From Flavobacteriales bacterium (GTDB taxonomy: Bacteria; Bacteroidota; Bacteroidia; Flavobacteriales_D; Parvicellaceae): DNA of 64,000 nucleotides. This document shows, piece after piece, positions 16,941-25,369 of this stretch; the first letter of the stretch is position 1, and the number at the start of each line of letters is the position of its first letter. The position numbers and the translations under genes were made by a program. Where the stretch lies: the NCBI GenBank assembly GCA_025210295.1, contig JAOASC010000028.1:1-64000 (forward strand). The letters run 5' to 3'. The notes below the pieces were generated by a model, which saw only the letters and a list, made by a program, of their open reading frames with translations, was not told the DNA's origin and searched no databases.

Positions 16941-19250
16941 ATGAGAAGTAAGAAGATTTATAGTTTATTGTTCGTATTCTTTTGTGTCTCTGTGTTATAT
17001 TCACAATCGAAAAGATATAAAAAAATAACAGATTATGAAGTGGCTCCCGTATATGGAGTGAATACAACGTATAATGAATTTAGCCCCGTATTATACAAAG
17101 ATAAATTTGTGTTTGTTTCAGATCGAGAGTATGATTTTAAAACACTAGGAGAAGGGAATTGGAAGAAAACAATCCATGTTAATGTTTTTAAAGCTGATTT
17201 CGAAGATATTTTTGCTGATTCTATGGTGTTAGAAAAGGTTAAATTATTTGACAATTTATTACTAAAAGATGATCATGTAGGACCACTAGTTTTTAATTCA
17301 GATGGAACAGAAGCAATTGTGACTATAGTAACTCATAAAGCATCAAAAACCTTTGGTAAAGATATAGCTACACCTCAATTGTATATTGCAAAACAGGTAG
17401 AAGGAAAATGGAAAACTTTAGAACGTTTGCCTTTTAATGTGGATAGACAGTCTTTTGCTCAACCAGCTTGGTCTCCAGATGGTAAAAAACTTTATTTTTC
17501 ATGGAATAAAGTGCCAGGTGAAAAAGCGAGTAATATATATGAGGTAGAAAGAAATGGAGAGGTATGGGGAAAGCCACAAAAAGTAAAAGGAATCAATACA
17601 AAATACAATGAAATGTTTCCCTATTTAATCGGCAATAAGATTTATTTTGCTTCCAATCGGCCTGGAGGAAAAGGGGAGTTAGATTTATATGTAGCTGAGT
17701 ATAAGAATGGAAATTGGGAGTCCCCGGTAAATTTAGGAGAGACAATTAATACAGAAGCCGATGAGTTCGCTTTAATTTTTAATGTAAATAAAACAAGTGG
17801 ATATTTTTGTTCGAATAGAAATTATGGAAAAGGGAATGATGATATTTATCAATTTAAAAAGATAGAGAAAACAATAGAAGAAAATATAGGGGTTGAAGGG
17901 CAATTAGCTTATCGAAATTTAAAAGGTAAATCTCCAGATGGGTTAGAGATTGGATTGTATGACGAAGATGGAAATTTGATTGAAAAAGTTAGGGTAGGAG
18001 AAGATGGGAAGTTTTTATTTAAGAATGTATCAGACAATAAGAATTACAAACTTAAAATGCTGAATACAGAGGAGGAAGTTTTAATGGTCTTATTCAATGG
18101 AGAAAATAAGGTTAGCTTTATGTCAGATGAGCAAGGGAATTTTATTTATCGAAAGCTTTCGAATGGGAAAGTTGGAACATTGGCTCTGATAGATGAAGAA
18201 GATTTTGATTTACTCAAGAAAGAAGGTGAGTTGGCGGGGCAGTTTGTATTTAAGAATCTTCAAACTGAAAGTTTAGAAGGTTTAGAGGTTCTGTTAATAG
18301 ATGATGATGGAAATATCATTATGAAGTCCAGAACAGATAAACACGGGAATTTTGTGTTTAAAAATGTGCCTACAGATAAAAATTATACCTTAAAGGCAGC
18401 GGATGAAGAAGATTATGATATTTTAATTTTTAATAAGAAAGACCAATTAATTGCACATTTAAAGAGAGATGACCAAGGGAATTTTATCTATAGAAAGCTG
18501 AGTTCAAATGGAAAGTATTCTGTATTAGAAAACGAAGAAGAAGAGTTATTGTTTTTAGAGAAAAGGGTGGCATTAACAGGGCAGTTTGTCTATCAAAAGA
18601 TTCAAGGAGATGTAGGGAAATTGTTAGTAGAAGTCCATGATCAAAAAGAATTACTAAAAACAGCAAACTCAACTAAAGAAGGTGACTTTATGGCTGTTGG
18701 TTTAACGTTGAGTGATCAGTATAAGTTTAAAATAACAGATGAATCTAAGTTGAAAGAAGAGCCGATTCTAAATATTACGAATAGATTTCATCAAACTGTT
18801 GCAGTATTAAATCGAGATAATGTCGGTTTTTATGTTTTTGATAAATCAGAAGATTTTAACCTTGGTGATTCTGTAGTTAATATTGAAGTAATTCAAATTG
18901 AACAAACTAAAATTCAAGATACGGTGATTATTTATTACGAGAATAATGAATTTACTTTGTCTGATGATGATAAGGTCATTTTGGATCAAAGAATTGTTGA
19001 GTTGAATAATGATCAGGATTTATTGATCAGGATTGAGTCTTATGCTTCTTCAAAAGGGTCTGTAGAGCATAATCAGTTATTGACGTTAAAACGAAAAGCA
19101 AAAGTATTACAGTACTTTACTGAGCATGGTATTCATCAGTCACGTATTAAGGCATTCTCTTATGGTAAAGCTCGTACACAAGAAGAACAAGATGAAGAAC
19201 AGCAGCGTCTAAGTCGAAAAACGGAGTTAACAGTATTTAAATTAAAATAA
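16941..19250 (+). CDS. OmpA-family protein with PD40 propeller and internal repeats, PorE-like
   Basis: The 769-residue protein begins with a signal peptide (about 1-21, no lipobox Cys). A PD40/WD40-like propeller occupies about 30-305 (SPDGKKLYFSW and NKIYFASNRPGGKGELDLY repeats). Three beta-sandwich modules start at about 320, 433 and 547. An OmpA C-terminal peptidoglycan-binding domain fills 655-769 (IRIESYASSKG, RIKAFSYGKA). The T9SS protein PorE and OmpA-like proteins near sprF genes share this layout, though PorE also has TPR repeats, absent here. Likely role: a periplasmic anchor linking the SprF/cargo assembly to peptidoglycan. It follows the SprF gene by 21 bp. Confidence 0.8.
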   Translation: MRSKKIYSLLFVFFCVSVLYSQSKRYKKITDYEVAPVYGVNTTYNEFSPVLYKDKFVFVSDREYDFKTLGEGNWKKTIHVNVFKADFEDIFADSMVLEKVKLFDNLLLKDDHVGPLVFNSDGTEAIVTIVTHKASKTFGKDIATPQLYIAKQVEGKWKTLERLPFNVDRQSFAQPAWSPDGKKLYFSWNKVPGEKASNIYEVERNGEVWGKPQKVKGINTKYNEMFPYLIGNKIYFASNRPGGKGELDLYVAEYKNGNWESPVNLGETINTEADEFALIFNVNKTSGYFCSNRNYGKGNDDIYQFKKIEKTIEENIGVEGQLAYRNLKGKSPDGLEIGLYDEDGNLIEKVRVGEDGKFLFKNVSDNKNYKLKMLNTEEEVLMVLFNGENKVSFMSDEQGNFIYRKLSNGKVGTLALIDEEDFDLLKKEGELAGQFVFKNLQTESLEGLEVLLIDDDGNIIMKSRTDKHGNFVFKNVPTDKNYTLKAADEEDYDILIFNKKDQLIAHLKRDDQGNFIYRKLSSNGKYSVLENEEEELLFLEKRVALTGQFVYQKIQGDVGKLLVEVHDQKELLKTANSTKEGDFMAVGLTLSDQYKFKITDESKLKEEPILNITNRFHQTVAVLNRDNVGFYVFDKSEDFNLGDSVVNIEVIQIEQTKIQDTVIIYYENNEFTLSDDDKVILDQRIVELNNDQDLLIRIESYASSKGSVEHNQLLTLKRKAKVLQYFTEHGIHQSRIKAFSYGKARTQEEQDEEQQRLSRKTELTVFKLK
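17895..18880 (+). repeat. Three 113-114-residue modules inside the OmpA-family gene
   Basis: Gly-Gln codons that open each module lie at 17898, 18237 and 18579. Modules 1 and 2 share LLIDDDG/LYDEDG, GNFVFKNV-type and QGNFIYRKLS motifs; module 3 is diverged. They look like duplicated carboxypeptidase-regulatory-like beta-sandwiches. Confidence 0.7.
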
Positions 19251-19257
19251 GAGCAAA

Positions 19258-20178
19258 GTGGCAAAAGAGGTTAATGATTCTGGGTTTAGTCATATTCCTA
19301 GAGCTCAAGGAGCAAGGTTAATTAATAAAGATGGCTCTTCTAATGTCAATAAGGAAGGGTTGAGCTTTATTCAGCGATTCAGTATGTTTCACTTCCTAAT
19401 CTCTATGGGATGGATATCATTTGTATTGACATTATTTGCAGGATTTATATTGTTGAATGTTGTTTTTGCAGGTGTTTATTTACTGGTTGGAATAGAAGGG
19501 ATTGGCGGCGTAGAAAACTTAGCAGTTGTTTCTGATTTTATGAAAGCGTTTTATTTTAGTACGCAGGCATTGACTACAGTGGGCTTTGGGCAGTTACATC
19601 CTATTACAGATGCTATTAGTATTATTGCTGCTGTTGAGTCATTTATTGGGTTGTTGGCTTTCGCTATGGCAACAGGATTGCTGTATGGGAGATTTTCAAA
19701 ACCTAAAGCAAAATTAATTTTTAGTGATCATCTGTTGTACGCTCCTTTTAAAGAAGGAAATGCCTTAATGCTAAGGTTGGCAAATTCTAAAGAAAGTCAG
19801 ATTATTGATGTGACTGCCGATGTATTTTTTACTTATATTGATACCATAGGGGAAGAGCCTCAAAGAAAATATTTTAACCTTCCATTAGAAATCTCTAAAA
19901 TAAATATTTTGGCTACAAGTTGGACGTTGGTTCATCCGTTAGATGCAGATAGTCCAATTGCTCATTTTACTCAGGAAGACTATCAAAAATCCGATGCTGA
20001 AGTTTTAATTCAAATTCAAGGTTTTGATGTGACTTATAACCAGATGGTCAATACAAGAACTTCTTATAAAGCTAGTGAAATGGTATGGGGAGCAAAGTTT
20101 AAAAGAATTTTTGGAAGCGCAATCAATGGAGAGCCTACCATAAATCTTGGAGAGCTTTCAACCTATGAAAAGCTATAA
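19258..20178 (+). CDS. KirBac-type inward-rectifier potassium channel
   Basis: The 306-residue protein has two transmembrane helices (about 42-70 and 115-142) around a pore loop with the filter TTVGFGQ near 99-105; most potassium channels have TVGYG, and GFG is a known conservative variant. A cytoplasmic Kir beta-sandwich domain fills about 155-300 (SDHLLYAPFKEGNALMLRL, MVWGAKF). Start is GTG 19258, supported by the N-terminal GARLINKDGSSNVNKEG segment, which matches the family's slide-helix approach. It begins 7 bp after the OmpA-family gene, so it is probably cotranscribed with the surface cluster, and is followed by a terminator. Confidence 0.9.
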   Translation: MAKEVNDSGFSHIPRAQGARLINKDGSSNVNKEGLSFIQRFSMFHFLISMGWISFVLTLFAGFILLNVVFAGVYLLVGIEGIGGVENLAVVSDFMKAFYFSTQALTTVGFGQLHPITDAISIIAAVESFIGLLAFAMATGLLYGRFSKPKAKLIFSDHLLYAPFKEGNALMLRLANSKESQIIDVTADVFFTYIDTIGEEPQRKYFNLPLEISKINILATSWTLVHPLDADSPIAHFTQEDYQKSDAEVLIQIQGFDVTYNQMVNTRTSYKASEMVWGAKFKRIFGSAINGEPTINLGELSTYEKL

Positions 20179-20208
20179 AAAAAGCCCATCAAAATGATGA
20201 GCTTTTAT
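20177..20208. terminator. Terminator between the channel gene and the convergent VOC gene
   Basis: An imperfect stem AAAAGC-CATCA / TGATG-GCTTTT around an AAA loop with A-rich and T-rich flanks serves both converging genes. Confidence 0.7.
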
Positions 20209-20217
20209 TCGTTTTAT

Positions 20218-21279
20218 TTAATCTTTGACTCTCGAAAATTTTAAGGCTTTTAACATCCAATTGGGTAGGGGCTGACTAGCTGGTCGCTTCTCTACATTTA
20301 AGAATAAACCTAATTTCTCTATAATAGGAATTTTATATACTTCGATCAACTCTATCCAAGTCCCGTCAGGATCTTCAATATAAGTACAGTGAACTTTAGT
20401 GTTTTCCCCCATACTTAATACATCTTTAGTGTCACAAGTGAAACCAAAGCCAGCACTCTCTAGTTTTTTTCCTAAATCGAGCATTCCTCTGACATCAAAC
20501 CCTAAGTGAACGAAGCCAATATCACCCCAAATTCTATCAGCATATATTTTTACAGGGGTACGATCACTGATTTCCTGAACTAATTCGATATAGGTATCTC
20601 CGCTTAATTTGGTAAAACCACCTCCAGAAGGCTTAGATTGCGTTAACAAAACTCTTCTGTAGCTACCATTGGCTCCGTTGAGGTTTTTCCAATCAGAAAA
20701 CGTATCTGTTTGGTCGTAAACAATCTTGTCATAGCCTAAAATATCAGCGTATAAAGTCATGGATTTTTCAATGTTAGAGACTCCTATAGAGCATCCAGCA
20801 ATACCACCAGTAACATGTTTACCTGTTGTAAACCATTTATCTCCTGGAACAACCTGAAACAAGATGTCCTGAGGGTCTTTTACATAAAATGTTTTCCACC
20901 CGTTAGGCATCGTTTCTATTTCAGAGATCACATTAGCGCCATTCTTTTTGTAAAAGTCATAAGCTTTGGTAACATCATCAGCTTTCACCATTCCAATGTA
21001 AATCCCTAAATCTCCCAATTGGTGCTCAACTTTTGCATGAGCAGCTTTAAAAGAAGTAGGACAAACCACTTCCATAGCACAGCCACCTTGAATATTGGTA
21101 ACCATAGCTGCTCGTTTAGTAATTGTTTGATTATTGGTATAAATATCCATAAGAGGAGCAGCAGCTTCATCGTTGAAAAAAGGAATGTCTAATCCAATAA
21201 ATTTTCTATACCATTTCCAAGCGGAAGCATGTTCTGGTACCCCAGCTCCTAAATGTTGTATTCCATGTATCGTATACAT
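20218..21279 (-). CDS. Two-domain VOC (vicinal oxygen chelate) family protein
   Basis: The 353-residue protein contains two glyoxalase/dioxygenase-type halves. The first (about 5-135) starts IQHLGAGV with a candidate metal His9 and has AMEVV; the second (about 145-320) has YIELVQ, FVHLGFDV and a final WIELIEV, giving the usual His/Glu metal ligands. The second half lacks His in its first strand (CSIGV), so only part of the metal sites is complete. VOC members include glyoxalases, extradiol dioxygenases and epimerases; the reaction here cannot be assigned. A terminator separates it from the upstream efp gene. Confidence 0.75.
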   Translation of the reverse strand: MYTIHGIQHLGAGVPEHASAWKWYRKFIGLDIPFFNDEAAAPLMDIYTNNQTITKRAAMVTNIQGGCAMEVVCPTSFKAAHAKVEHQLGDLGIYIGMVKADDVTKAYDFYKKNGANVISEIETMPNGWKTFYVKDPQDILFQVVPGDKWFTTGKHVTGGIAGCSIGVSNIEKSMTLYADILGYDKIVYDQTDTFSDWKNLNGANGSYRRVLLTQSKPSGGGFTKLSGDTYIELVQEISDRTPVKIYADRIWGDIGFVHLGFDVRGMLDLGKKLESAGFGFTCDTKDVLSMGENTKVHCTYIEDPDGTWIELIEVYKIPIIEKLGLFLNVEKRPASQPLPNWMLKALKFSRVKD

Positions 21280-21303
21280 AATGTATGCAGTTTAATGTTT
21301 ATC

Positions 21304-21335
21304 GAAAAACGCCTAGCGTAAGACTAAGCGTTTAT
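21304..21335 (-). terminator. Probable terminator of efp
   Basis: An imperfect hairpin AAACGC-C-TAG / CTA-A-GCGTTT, with one mismatch, lies just downstream of the efp stop codon on the minus strand and is followed by T residues. Confidence 0.55.
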
Positions 21336-21357
21336 AATTTTAGAGGTCTATAACCAA

Positions 21358-21921
21358 TTATTTTACTCTTTCAGAATACTGTCCTTTAGAAGTATCTACT
21401 TTAATTTTATCACCTGTATCAATAAATAAAGGAACTCTAATTTCAGCACCTGTGTCGATCGTTGCAGGTTTCATAGTATTGGTTGCTGTGTCTCCTTTTA
21501 TACCAGGTTCTGTATAAGTAACCGTAGCTTCAATAAATAAAGGAATATTTACCACCAAAGGAGTTTCTTCTTCAGCATGAAAAATAATTGTACAAATATC
21601 TTCTTCTTTTAAGAATTCTGGTTGTTCAATTAAATGTTTGTCAATAAAAATTTGCTCGTAAGTTTGTGTATGCATAAAGTGAAAACCATCACCCTCTTTG
21701 TAAAGGTATTGATAAGGTCTGTTTTCAATTCTTACAACGTCAATTTTATGTCCTGATGGGAAAGTGTGATCAACGACCCTTCCAGTTTCGATATTCTTTA
21801 ATTTTGTTCTAACAAAAGCAGGTCCTTTCCCTGGCTTAACATGTTGGAATTCGATTATTTGAACTAATTTTCCTTTATGGTTAATGCATAACCCGTTTTT
21901 AATATCTGCAGTAGATGCCAT
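21358..21921 (-). CDS. efp: Translation elongation factor P
   Basis: The factor binds stalled ribosomes and promotes Pro-Pro bond formation. The 187-residue protein has the usual three domains: an N-terminal KOW-like domain with the KPGKGPAF loop, whose Lys32 corresponds to the modified Lys34 of E. coli, and two OB-fold domains (about 65-128 and 130-187) ending GDKIKVDTSKGQYSERVK, the C-terminal signature. No modification-enzyme gene (epmA, ymfI or earP) is in the window, so the modification state is unknown. A TATATTTG box lies 24 nt before the ATG. Confidence 0.95.
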   Translation of the reverse strand: MASTADIKNGLCINHKGKLVQIIEFQHVKPGKGPAFVRTKLKNIETGRVVDHTFPSGHKIDVVRIENRPYQYLYKEGDGFHFMHTQTYEQIFIDKHLIEQPEFLKEEDICTIIFHAEEETPLVVNIPLFIEATVTYTEPGIKGDTATNTMKPATIDTGAEIRVPLFIDTGDKIKVDTSKGQYSERVK

Positions 21922-21945
21922 TTATATATTTTTTTTAATGTTTTA

Positions 21946-21953
21946 CAAATATA
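21946..21953 (-). promoter_or_regulatory. Candidate -7 box TATATTTG for efp
   Basis: Perfect TAnnTTTG match on the minus strand, 24 nt upstream of the efp start. Confidence 0.5.
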
Positions 21954-21997
21954 GAATTTAAGACTGTTTATTCAAAGTTGAATACCATCCTCAACTA

Positions 21998-22666
21998 TTA
22001 TTGGTTGATTAAGCTTTCAATATCAAGAATCAATTCATCTATTTCTTCAGCGTCCGTCCCATCATAATACTTTCGTATTCTTTTTTCTGTATCAACCAAT
22101 ACAATGTTTTCTGTATGAACAAAGTCGTTTTCACTACCATGTGTAAAGTTAGTGTCTGTTAGACTAGGTGCAACTAAGTAACTTTTTCTAGCAAGATCGT
22201 AGAGATGAACTTTATCACCTGTTAAAAATTGCCATTTTGAAGAGTCAGCATCATATTGTAGAGAATAGTCTTTTAAGACAGGAACAGAATCCACTTCAGG
22301 CCAAACCGTATGTGATAAAATAATAAGTTGGTCATGATCAATAAAGTGGTCATGAACCCTTTTTAGTTGATTCGACATCTTAGGACAAATCGAAGGACAA
22401 GTGGTGAAAAAGAAATCAGCAACAACAATTTTGTTTTCAATAATAGATTCATTCACTTCAAGGTTGTCTTGATTAGTTAGTTGAAAGCCACTAATTCGAT
22501 GTCCAATACCTTTTTGGTGTAAAGAAGAATCAACAAGTATAGGGTTAATTTCATTAGGGTTTAAAACAGGTAACGTACGTTTGTTTTCTTCTTCGTAAGT
22601 AATGATCATTGCCACCGAAATTCCTAAAATGAAAATAGCCGCGAATGCTATTATTCTTGTTTTCAT
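21998..22666 (-). CDS. SCO1/SenC-family copper chaperone or thiol oxidoreductase
   Basis: The 222-residue protein has an N-terminal membrane anchor (about 4-22) and a thioredoxin fold facing the periplasm. The copper-binding CPSIC motif (CxxxC, about 93-97) and the downstream His (FVHTENIVLVD, about 183) are both present. SCO proteins load the CuA site of cytochrome oxidase or act as redox sensors. Here it is the last gene of an operon with a histidine kinase and a response regulator, with gaps of 8 and 6 bp, rather than with oxidase genes. The placement suggests a link between respiration or redox state and the two-component system. Confidence 0.9.
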   Translation of the reverse strand: MKTRIIAFAAIFILGISVAMIITYEEENKRTLPVLNPNEINPILVDSSLHQKGIGHRISGFQLTNQDNLEVNESIIENKIVVADFFFTTCPSICPKMSNQLKRVHDHFIDHDQLIILSHTVWPEVDSVPVLKDYSLQYDADSSKWQFLTGDKVHLYDLARKSYLVAPSLTDTNFTHGSENDFVHTENIVLVDTEKRIRKYYDGTDAEEIDELILDIESLINQ

Positions 22667-22672
22667 AGCGTT

Positions 22673-23728
22673 TTAATATTGAATATTTCTAAGGCTATTA
22701 AGATCTAGAATTCTAATTTTTCGTCCTTCGGTTTCTATGATTTTATCTTCTTTAAACTCACTTAAAACCCTAATAACAGATTCAGGTGCTGTTCCCACCA
22801 TGTTTGCCAAATCTTCTCGAGATAAAGCAAATAAATCTTGAGATTCGTTGATGTATTTCTCACCAATTTTTAGTAAAGAATCGGCAACCCTTTTTCTAAC
22901 CGTGTTGTAGGCGTATTTTAATAATTCACTTTCTTTATCCATAATGTTGCCAGAAAGCATCTTTATAAACTTCATAGAAACATCACGATTGGTATGAACC
23001 AGCTGGTTAAAATCCGCTTTAGAGATAACGTTTAAAGTCGATTTTTCCATTGCCATTGCAGAGTCCTGATATTCACAATCTTTTAAAAGTGGTAAATAAC
23101 CAATAAAATCTCCTTTACTATACACACCAGTAATCAATTCTTTACCATCTTCATTCGTTTTGTAGGTTTTCACTTTACCCTCAACAATGTAAAACAAGGC
23201 ATGTGGATAGTTATCTTCTAAATAAACCATCTCTTTTTTGTTGTATTGTTTGGTTTTTCTACTTTCTGAGAGCTCCTCTAATGCAGCCGTACCTTTAGCT
23301 TCATTAAAAAAAGTATTGATGTTTTCAGGTGAATTGTCTTCTATGCTTTTGAACGATTCGTTTCTTTTAATTCGAGTCTCAATAGCGTTCAATAAATCTG
23401 TCTCTTCAAAAGGCTTAGTCAGGTAATCATCCGCTCCAAGATTCATCCCTTTTCTTAAATCATTCATTTCAGCTTTTGCTGTAAGAAAAATAAATGGGAT
23501 ACCGCTCGTAACAGGATTCTTACTTAAGAGATACAAAACACCATAACCATCTAATTCTGGCATCATAATATCACAAATGATAACGTCTGGAATCTTTTCT
23601 TGAGCAACAGCTACCCCCTCCTTACCATTTTCAGCGGTGATAACATCATAATTAGCTAATTCAAGAATCTCAGCGATGTTTTCACGCATGTGTAAGTTGT
23701 CGTCAATAACTAAAATAGTTTTCTGCAT
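22673..23728 (-). CDS. Response regulator fused to a Crp/Fnr-type DNA-binding output
   Basis: The 351-residue protein has a receiver domain (1-120; acidic pair D9/D10, phospho-acceptor D53 in ICDIMMPELDG, K103-type KPF switch), a cyclic-nucleotide-binding fold (about 160-270, SKGDFIGYLPLL) and a Crp-type helix-turn-helix (about 290-345, SREDLANMVGTAPESVIRVLSEF). Phosphorylation would control a Crp-like dimer. The cNMP domain lacks an obvious RxS phosphate-binding cassette, so it probably does not bind cAMP. It sits between the PAS kinase and the SCO gene with almost no spacing. Confidence 0.9.
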   Translation of the reverse strand: MQKTILVIDDNLHMRENIAEILELANYDVITAENGKEGVAVAQEKIPDVIICDIMMPELDGYGVLYLLSKNPVTSGIPFIFLTAKAEMNDLRKGMNLGADDYLTKPFEETDLLNAIETRIKRNESFKSIEDNSPENINTFFNEAKGTAALEELSESRKTKQYNKKEMVYLEDNYPHALFYIVEGKVKTYKTNEDGKELITGVYSKGDFIGYLPLLKDCEYQDSAMAMEKSTLNVISKADFNQLVHTNRDVSMKFIKMLSGNIMDKESELLKYAYNTVRKRVADSLLKIGEKYINESQDLFALSREDLANMVGTAPESVIRVLSEFKEDKIIETEGRKIRILDLNSLRNIQY

Positions 23729-23736
23729 TGATTTTA

Positions 23737-25251
23737 TTATTTTATTGGTAGTTTAACCGTAAAAATAGTTTCTTTTTCTGGAATACTTGTAAAGGTAATT
23801 GTTCCATTTAAAAGTTCGACATATTTTTTAACAATATTTAAGCCTAACCCTGTCCCCTCGATATTGGCAACATTTTCTGCTCTGAAAAAACGATTAAAGA
23901 GTTTGTTCTGCTCTTGACGAGGGATGCCTATACCATTGTCGACCACTTCTATCGTTAGCAGTTTGTCTTTAGCCAATGTATTGATGTGTACTTCTCCTTT
24001 GTCATAGGAATATTTAATGGCATTGGATAAAAGGTTGAGTGTGATTTTTTTCATTAAGTTAGGGTCACAAACAATGTTGGTGTCTCCAGTGTGACTATAA
24101 ATGATTTTTTGACCTCTTCTAGCAATTGATTGGACCTCTTCACTGACTTCTCCACAAAAAACAGGGACAATTACAGCTTTGTATTCTACTTTTGTAATCC
24201 CCTCTTCAGCCTTAGATAAGGAAAGAACATCGTTGAGAATCTGGGTTAAACTGTTGACCGTTGTTTTAATTCTAACGATATGTTTGTCTCTTTTTTCTTG
24301 TTGTGCTGTTTGTGTGTATTTAGCTAGAATGGTTGCAGAAGAGTAAATGGCACTTAAGGGAGTTCTAAATTCATGAGAAGCCATAGAAACAAAACGTGAT
24401 TTTAGCTCATTTAGCTCTTTTTCTTTCTCTAATGCTTTTTTAATTTTTTCCTCAGCTAATTTTTCTTCAGTAATGTTTTTTTCAACAACAAGTATTCGGT
24501 TGATTTCATTATTTTCTTCAGGAAGAGGAACGGCATTTATTTGATAGTAACTGTTGTTTGTCTCAATTTCGAATGTTTTGGACTCTCCCTCAAATACCTC
24601 TTTTAAAATGGGTTCTATTTTTTCTGAAATACTCTTTTTTAATCGAGTTAGATAGTTACTTCCTACTAATTGGTGACTATGAATACCTAATTTATAAAGC
24701 TCTTGTCCCTCAACAAAAATATAATTTAGATTTTTATCAAAAACATTGATGGTCCCTTTAGGGAAGTTTCTAGCGATTTGACTAAATAATTGATAACTGT
24801 TTTTCAATTCCTTGGTTCGATCTTCAACTTTCTCTTCTAGTCGAGCATTGAGTTCAATAATTTCATCTTCTTGTTTTTTTCGTTCTGTAATGTCAATCAC
24901 AAAAGCTAAAACCATCAATTCATCGTTGTTATTGTTGAAATAACTAAGAGAAACTTCAGCAGGAAATACCGAGTCGTCTTTACGTTGTCCATAAAGTAAT
25001 TTCCCTTTTCCTAGTTTTCGCACCTCTGGTTTTTTGACATAGTTTTGGGTGTATTCTTTATGTTTGGATTTATGTTTTCTCGGGATTACGACTTCAATAG
25101 GTTGGTTAATTAACTCACTGCTTTCAGAGTAACCAAACATATTAATAAAGCTTTCGTTGACTAGTTTTATAACACCTTTACTATCAGTGAGTAACATTCC
25201 TTCTCGAGCTTTTTCGAAAAGGTTTTTATAAATCTCAGATGAAAAATCCAT
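23737..25251 (-). CDS. Soluble sensor histidine kinase with two PAS domains
   Basis: I choose ATG 25251 because a TATTTTTG promoter box at 25283-25290 lies inside the longer frame that starts at 25293. The product of about 504 residues has no transmembrane segment. A first PAS domain (about 3-125, MLLTDSKGVIKLVNESF) is followed by a coiled coil, a second PAS-like domain (about 155-265), the HisKA box SMASHEFRTPLSAI and the HATPase boxes NLLSNAIKYS, DNGIGI and GTGLGLNIVK. It should phosphorylate the REC-Crp protein encoded 8 bp downstream. No haem or FAD ligand can be named from the sequence. Confidence 0.9.
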   Translation of the reverse strand: MDFSSEIYKNLFEKAREGMLLTDSKGVIKLVNESFINMFGYSESSELINQPIEVVIPRKHKSKHKEYTQNYVKKPEVRKLGKGKLLYGQRKDDSVFPAEVSLSYFNNNNDELMVLAFVIDITERKKQEDEIIELNARLEEKVEDRTKELKNSYQLFSQIARNFPKGTINVFDKNLNYIFVEGQELYKLGIHSHQLVGSNYLTRLKKSISEKIEPILKEVFEGESKTFEIETNNSYYQINAVPLPEENNEINRILVVEKNITEEKLAEEKIKKALEKEKELNELKSRFVSMASHEFRTPLSAIYSSATILAKYTQTAQQEKRDKHIVRIKTTVNSLTQILNDVLSLSKAEEGITKVEYKAVIVPVFCGEVSEEVQSIARRGQKIIYSHTGDTNIVCDPNLMKKITLNLLSNAIKYSYDKGEVHINTLAKDKLLTIEVVDNGIGIPRQEQNKLFNRFFRAENVANIEGTGLGLNIVKKYVELLNGTITFTSIPEKETIFTVKLPIK

Positions 25252-25282
25252 ACACTTTGAGTTTGAAAACATATTTGTTGGG

Positions 25283-25290
25283 CAAAAATA
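25283..25290 (-). promoter_or_regulatory. Candidate -7 box TATTTTTG for the kinase-regulator-SCO operon
   Basis: Perfect TAnnTTTG on the minus strand, 31 nt before ATG 25251. It lies 23 nt from an oppositely oriented TACTTTTG box that serves the other histidine kinase. Confidence 0.5.
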
Positions 25291-25313
25291 CATATTTATA
25301 GGGTATTTTACTA

Positions 25314-25321
25314 TACTTTTG
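25314..25321 (+). promoter_or_regulatory. Candidate -7 box TACTTTTG for the orphan histidine kinase
   Basis: Perfect TAnnTTTG on the plus strand, 48 nt before ATG 25370, which supports that ATG over an upstream TTG. Confidence 0.5.
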
Positions 25322-25369
25322 TGTTGGTACTTTCTGTTTTTGTTTGTTACTTTACATCGTTTTTTTAAA

